This document shows positions 6,051-6,334 of a stretch of DNA of 6,334 bases, piece after piece. The DNA is taken from positions 1 through 6,334 of the forward strand of contig JAHEJE010000179.1 of assembly GCA_024639035.1 (NCBI GenBank), given 5' to 3'. How positions within the stretch are numbered: the stretch's first letter is position 1; each line of letters begins with the position of its first letter. The notes under the pieces are model-generated. The model was not told the DNA's origin, did not search any database, and was given only the letters and a program-made list of their open reading frames with translations. The DNA comes from Alphaproteobacteria bacterium (lineage in GTDB: Bacteria; Pseudomonadota; Alphaproteobacteria; Rhizobiales; Aestuariivirgaceae). The translations under genes and the position numbers were made by a program.

Positions 6051-6334
6051 TCAGATATCATCGGCCGCCGCGCCATGCGGTTCCATGTCGTAGTGCAACA
6101 GGTCGTTCGGAAACGCCTGTCGGCCGAGGATGCGCATCACCTTGGGGTCGACCGCCGTGCCGGAGATGGCAAACAACCCGGTCGCCCGCAGCGCCTTTCT
6201 GAGATCGACGGATGTGCCGAGATACTTCCACACCGACCGCGATACATATGGGTTGCGCTGCTTGCTCGACACCCCGAACGTTACGCCGCGCAACAGCGTC
6301 AACTGGCTGCGGGCCGTCGGATACAGCACCGATT
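6051..6334 (-). CDS. C-terminal part of an unidentified protein (5' end outside window)
   Basis: The frame is open from the right window edge and stops at TGA (6053-6051), leaving about 94 residues. The GTG at 6329 is probably internal because the frame continues past it to the edge. Visible content: LTLLRGVTFGVSSKQRNPYVSRSVWKYLGTSVDLRKALRATGLFAISG, then PKVMRILGRQAFPNDLLHYDMEP and an acidic end AAADDI. It is rich in Arg and Lys, with no cysteine pattern, no clear membrane segment and no motif I can tie to a family. The patterned residue use and the position 66 bases upstream of the Rieske oxygenase on the same strand suggest a real gene, possibly in the same transcript. It does not look like the C-terminus of a flavin/[2Fe-2S] reductase, which would end in a cysteine cluster. 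Confidence 0.6.
   Translation of the reverse strand, partial: SVLYPTARSQLTLLRGVTFGVSSKQRNPYVSRSVWKYLGTSVDLRKALRATGLFAISGTAVDPKVMRILGRQAFPNDLLHYDMEPHGAAADDI

Noticed and set aside
1..6334. CRISPR array, tRNA, rRNA, insertion sequence or prophage signals
   Set aside because: No regularly spaced direct repeats, no cloverleaf sequence and no transposase or integrase motifs were found on either strand.

Overview
This is a GC-rich window from a bacterial chromosome. Long false open frames lie opposite the real genes, the starts are ATG or GTG, and the palindromic intergenic repeat has the CTCGGG-CTTGA-CCCGAG type core. I recall that core as common in Alphaproteobacteria, especially Hyphomicrobiales. 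The organism assignment is an inference from composition, this repeat and the gene families, not from a marker gene.

Layout. Positions 1-2679 (+) hold a tightly packed three-gene cluster. The first gene is a YfcG/YghU-type glutathione S-transferase cut by the left window edge. The second is a PdxA/PdxA2-family dehydrogenase joined to it by an ATGA overlap. The third, overlapping by 11 bases, is an unusual two-domain protein: a phosphate-binding-type TIM barrel fused to a C-terminal methylglyoxal-synthase-like domain. A 74-base gap with a plausible promoter and a strong Shine-Dalgarno follows. Positions 2754-4468 (+) then hold a second unit, a selenium-binding-protein/methanethiol-oxidase (SBP56, MtoX, SELENBP1) gene and, 17 bases later, a plant-type [2Fe-2S] ferredoxin.

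Positions 4469-4772 are non-coding and lie between convergent genes. They hold an imperfect hairpin, a 90-base inverted repeat with 30-base arms matching at 29 of 30 positions, and a perfect 16-base palindrome at its edge. On the minus strand, a Rieske non-heme iron oxygenase alpha subunit (4773-5984) follows, 66 bases downstream of the C-terminal end of an unidentified gene that runs off the right edge (6051-6334).

How the genes may work together (inference). PdxA2 enzymes can yield dihydroxyacetone phosphate, which is the substrate of methylglyoxal synthase, and a glutathione enzyme sits in the same cluster, so the first three genes could form one small sugar-acid/triose-phosphate pathway. 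The SBP56-ferredoxin pair suggests a redox-linked sulfur (methanethiol) oxidation step. The Rieske oxygenase has a Glu at the position that bridges its two iron sites, as reported for quaternary-amine enzymes such as CntA. No reductase is visible for it, and the convergent ferredoxin is the only electron carrier in view. The most novel item is the TIM-barrel/MGS fusion next to PdxA.
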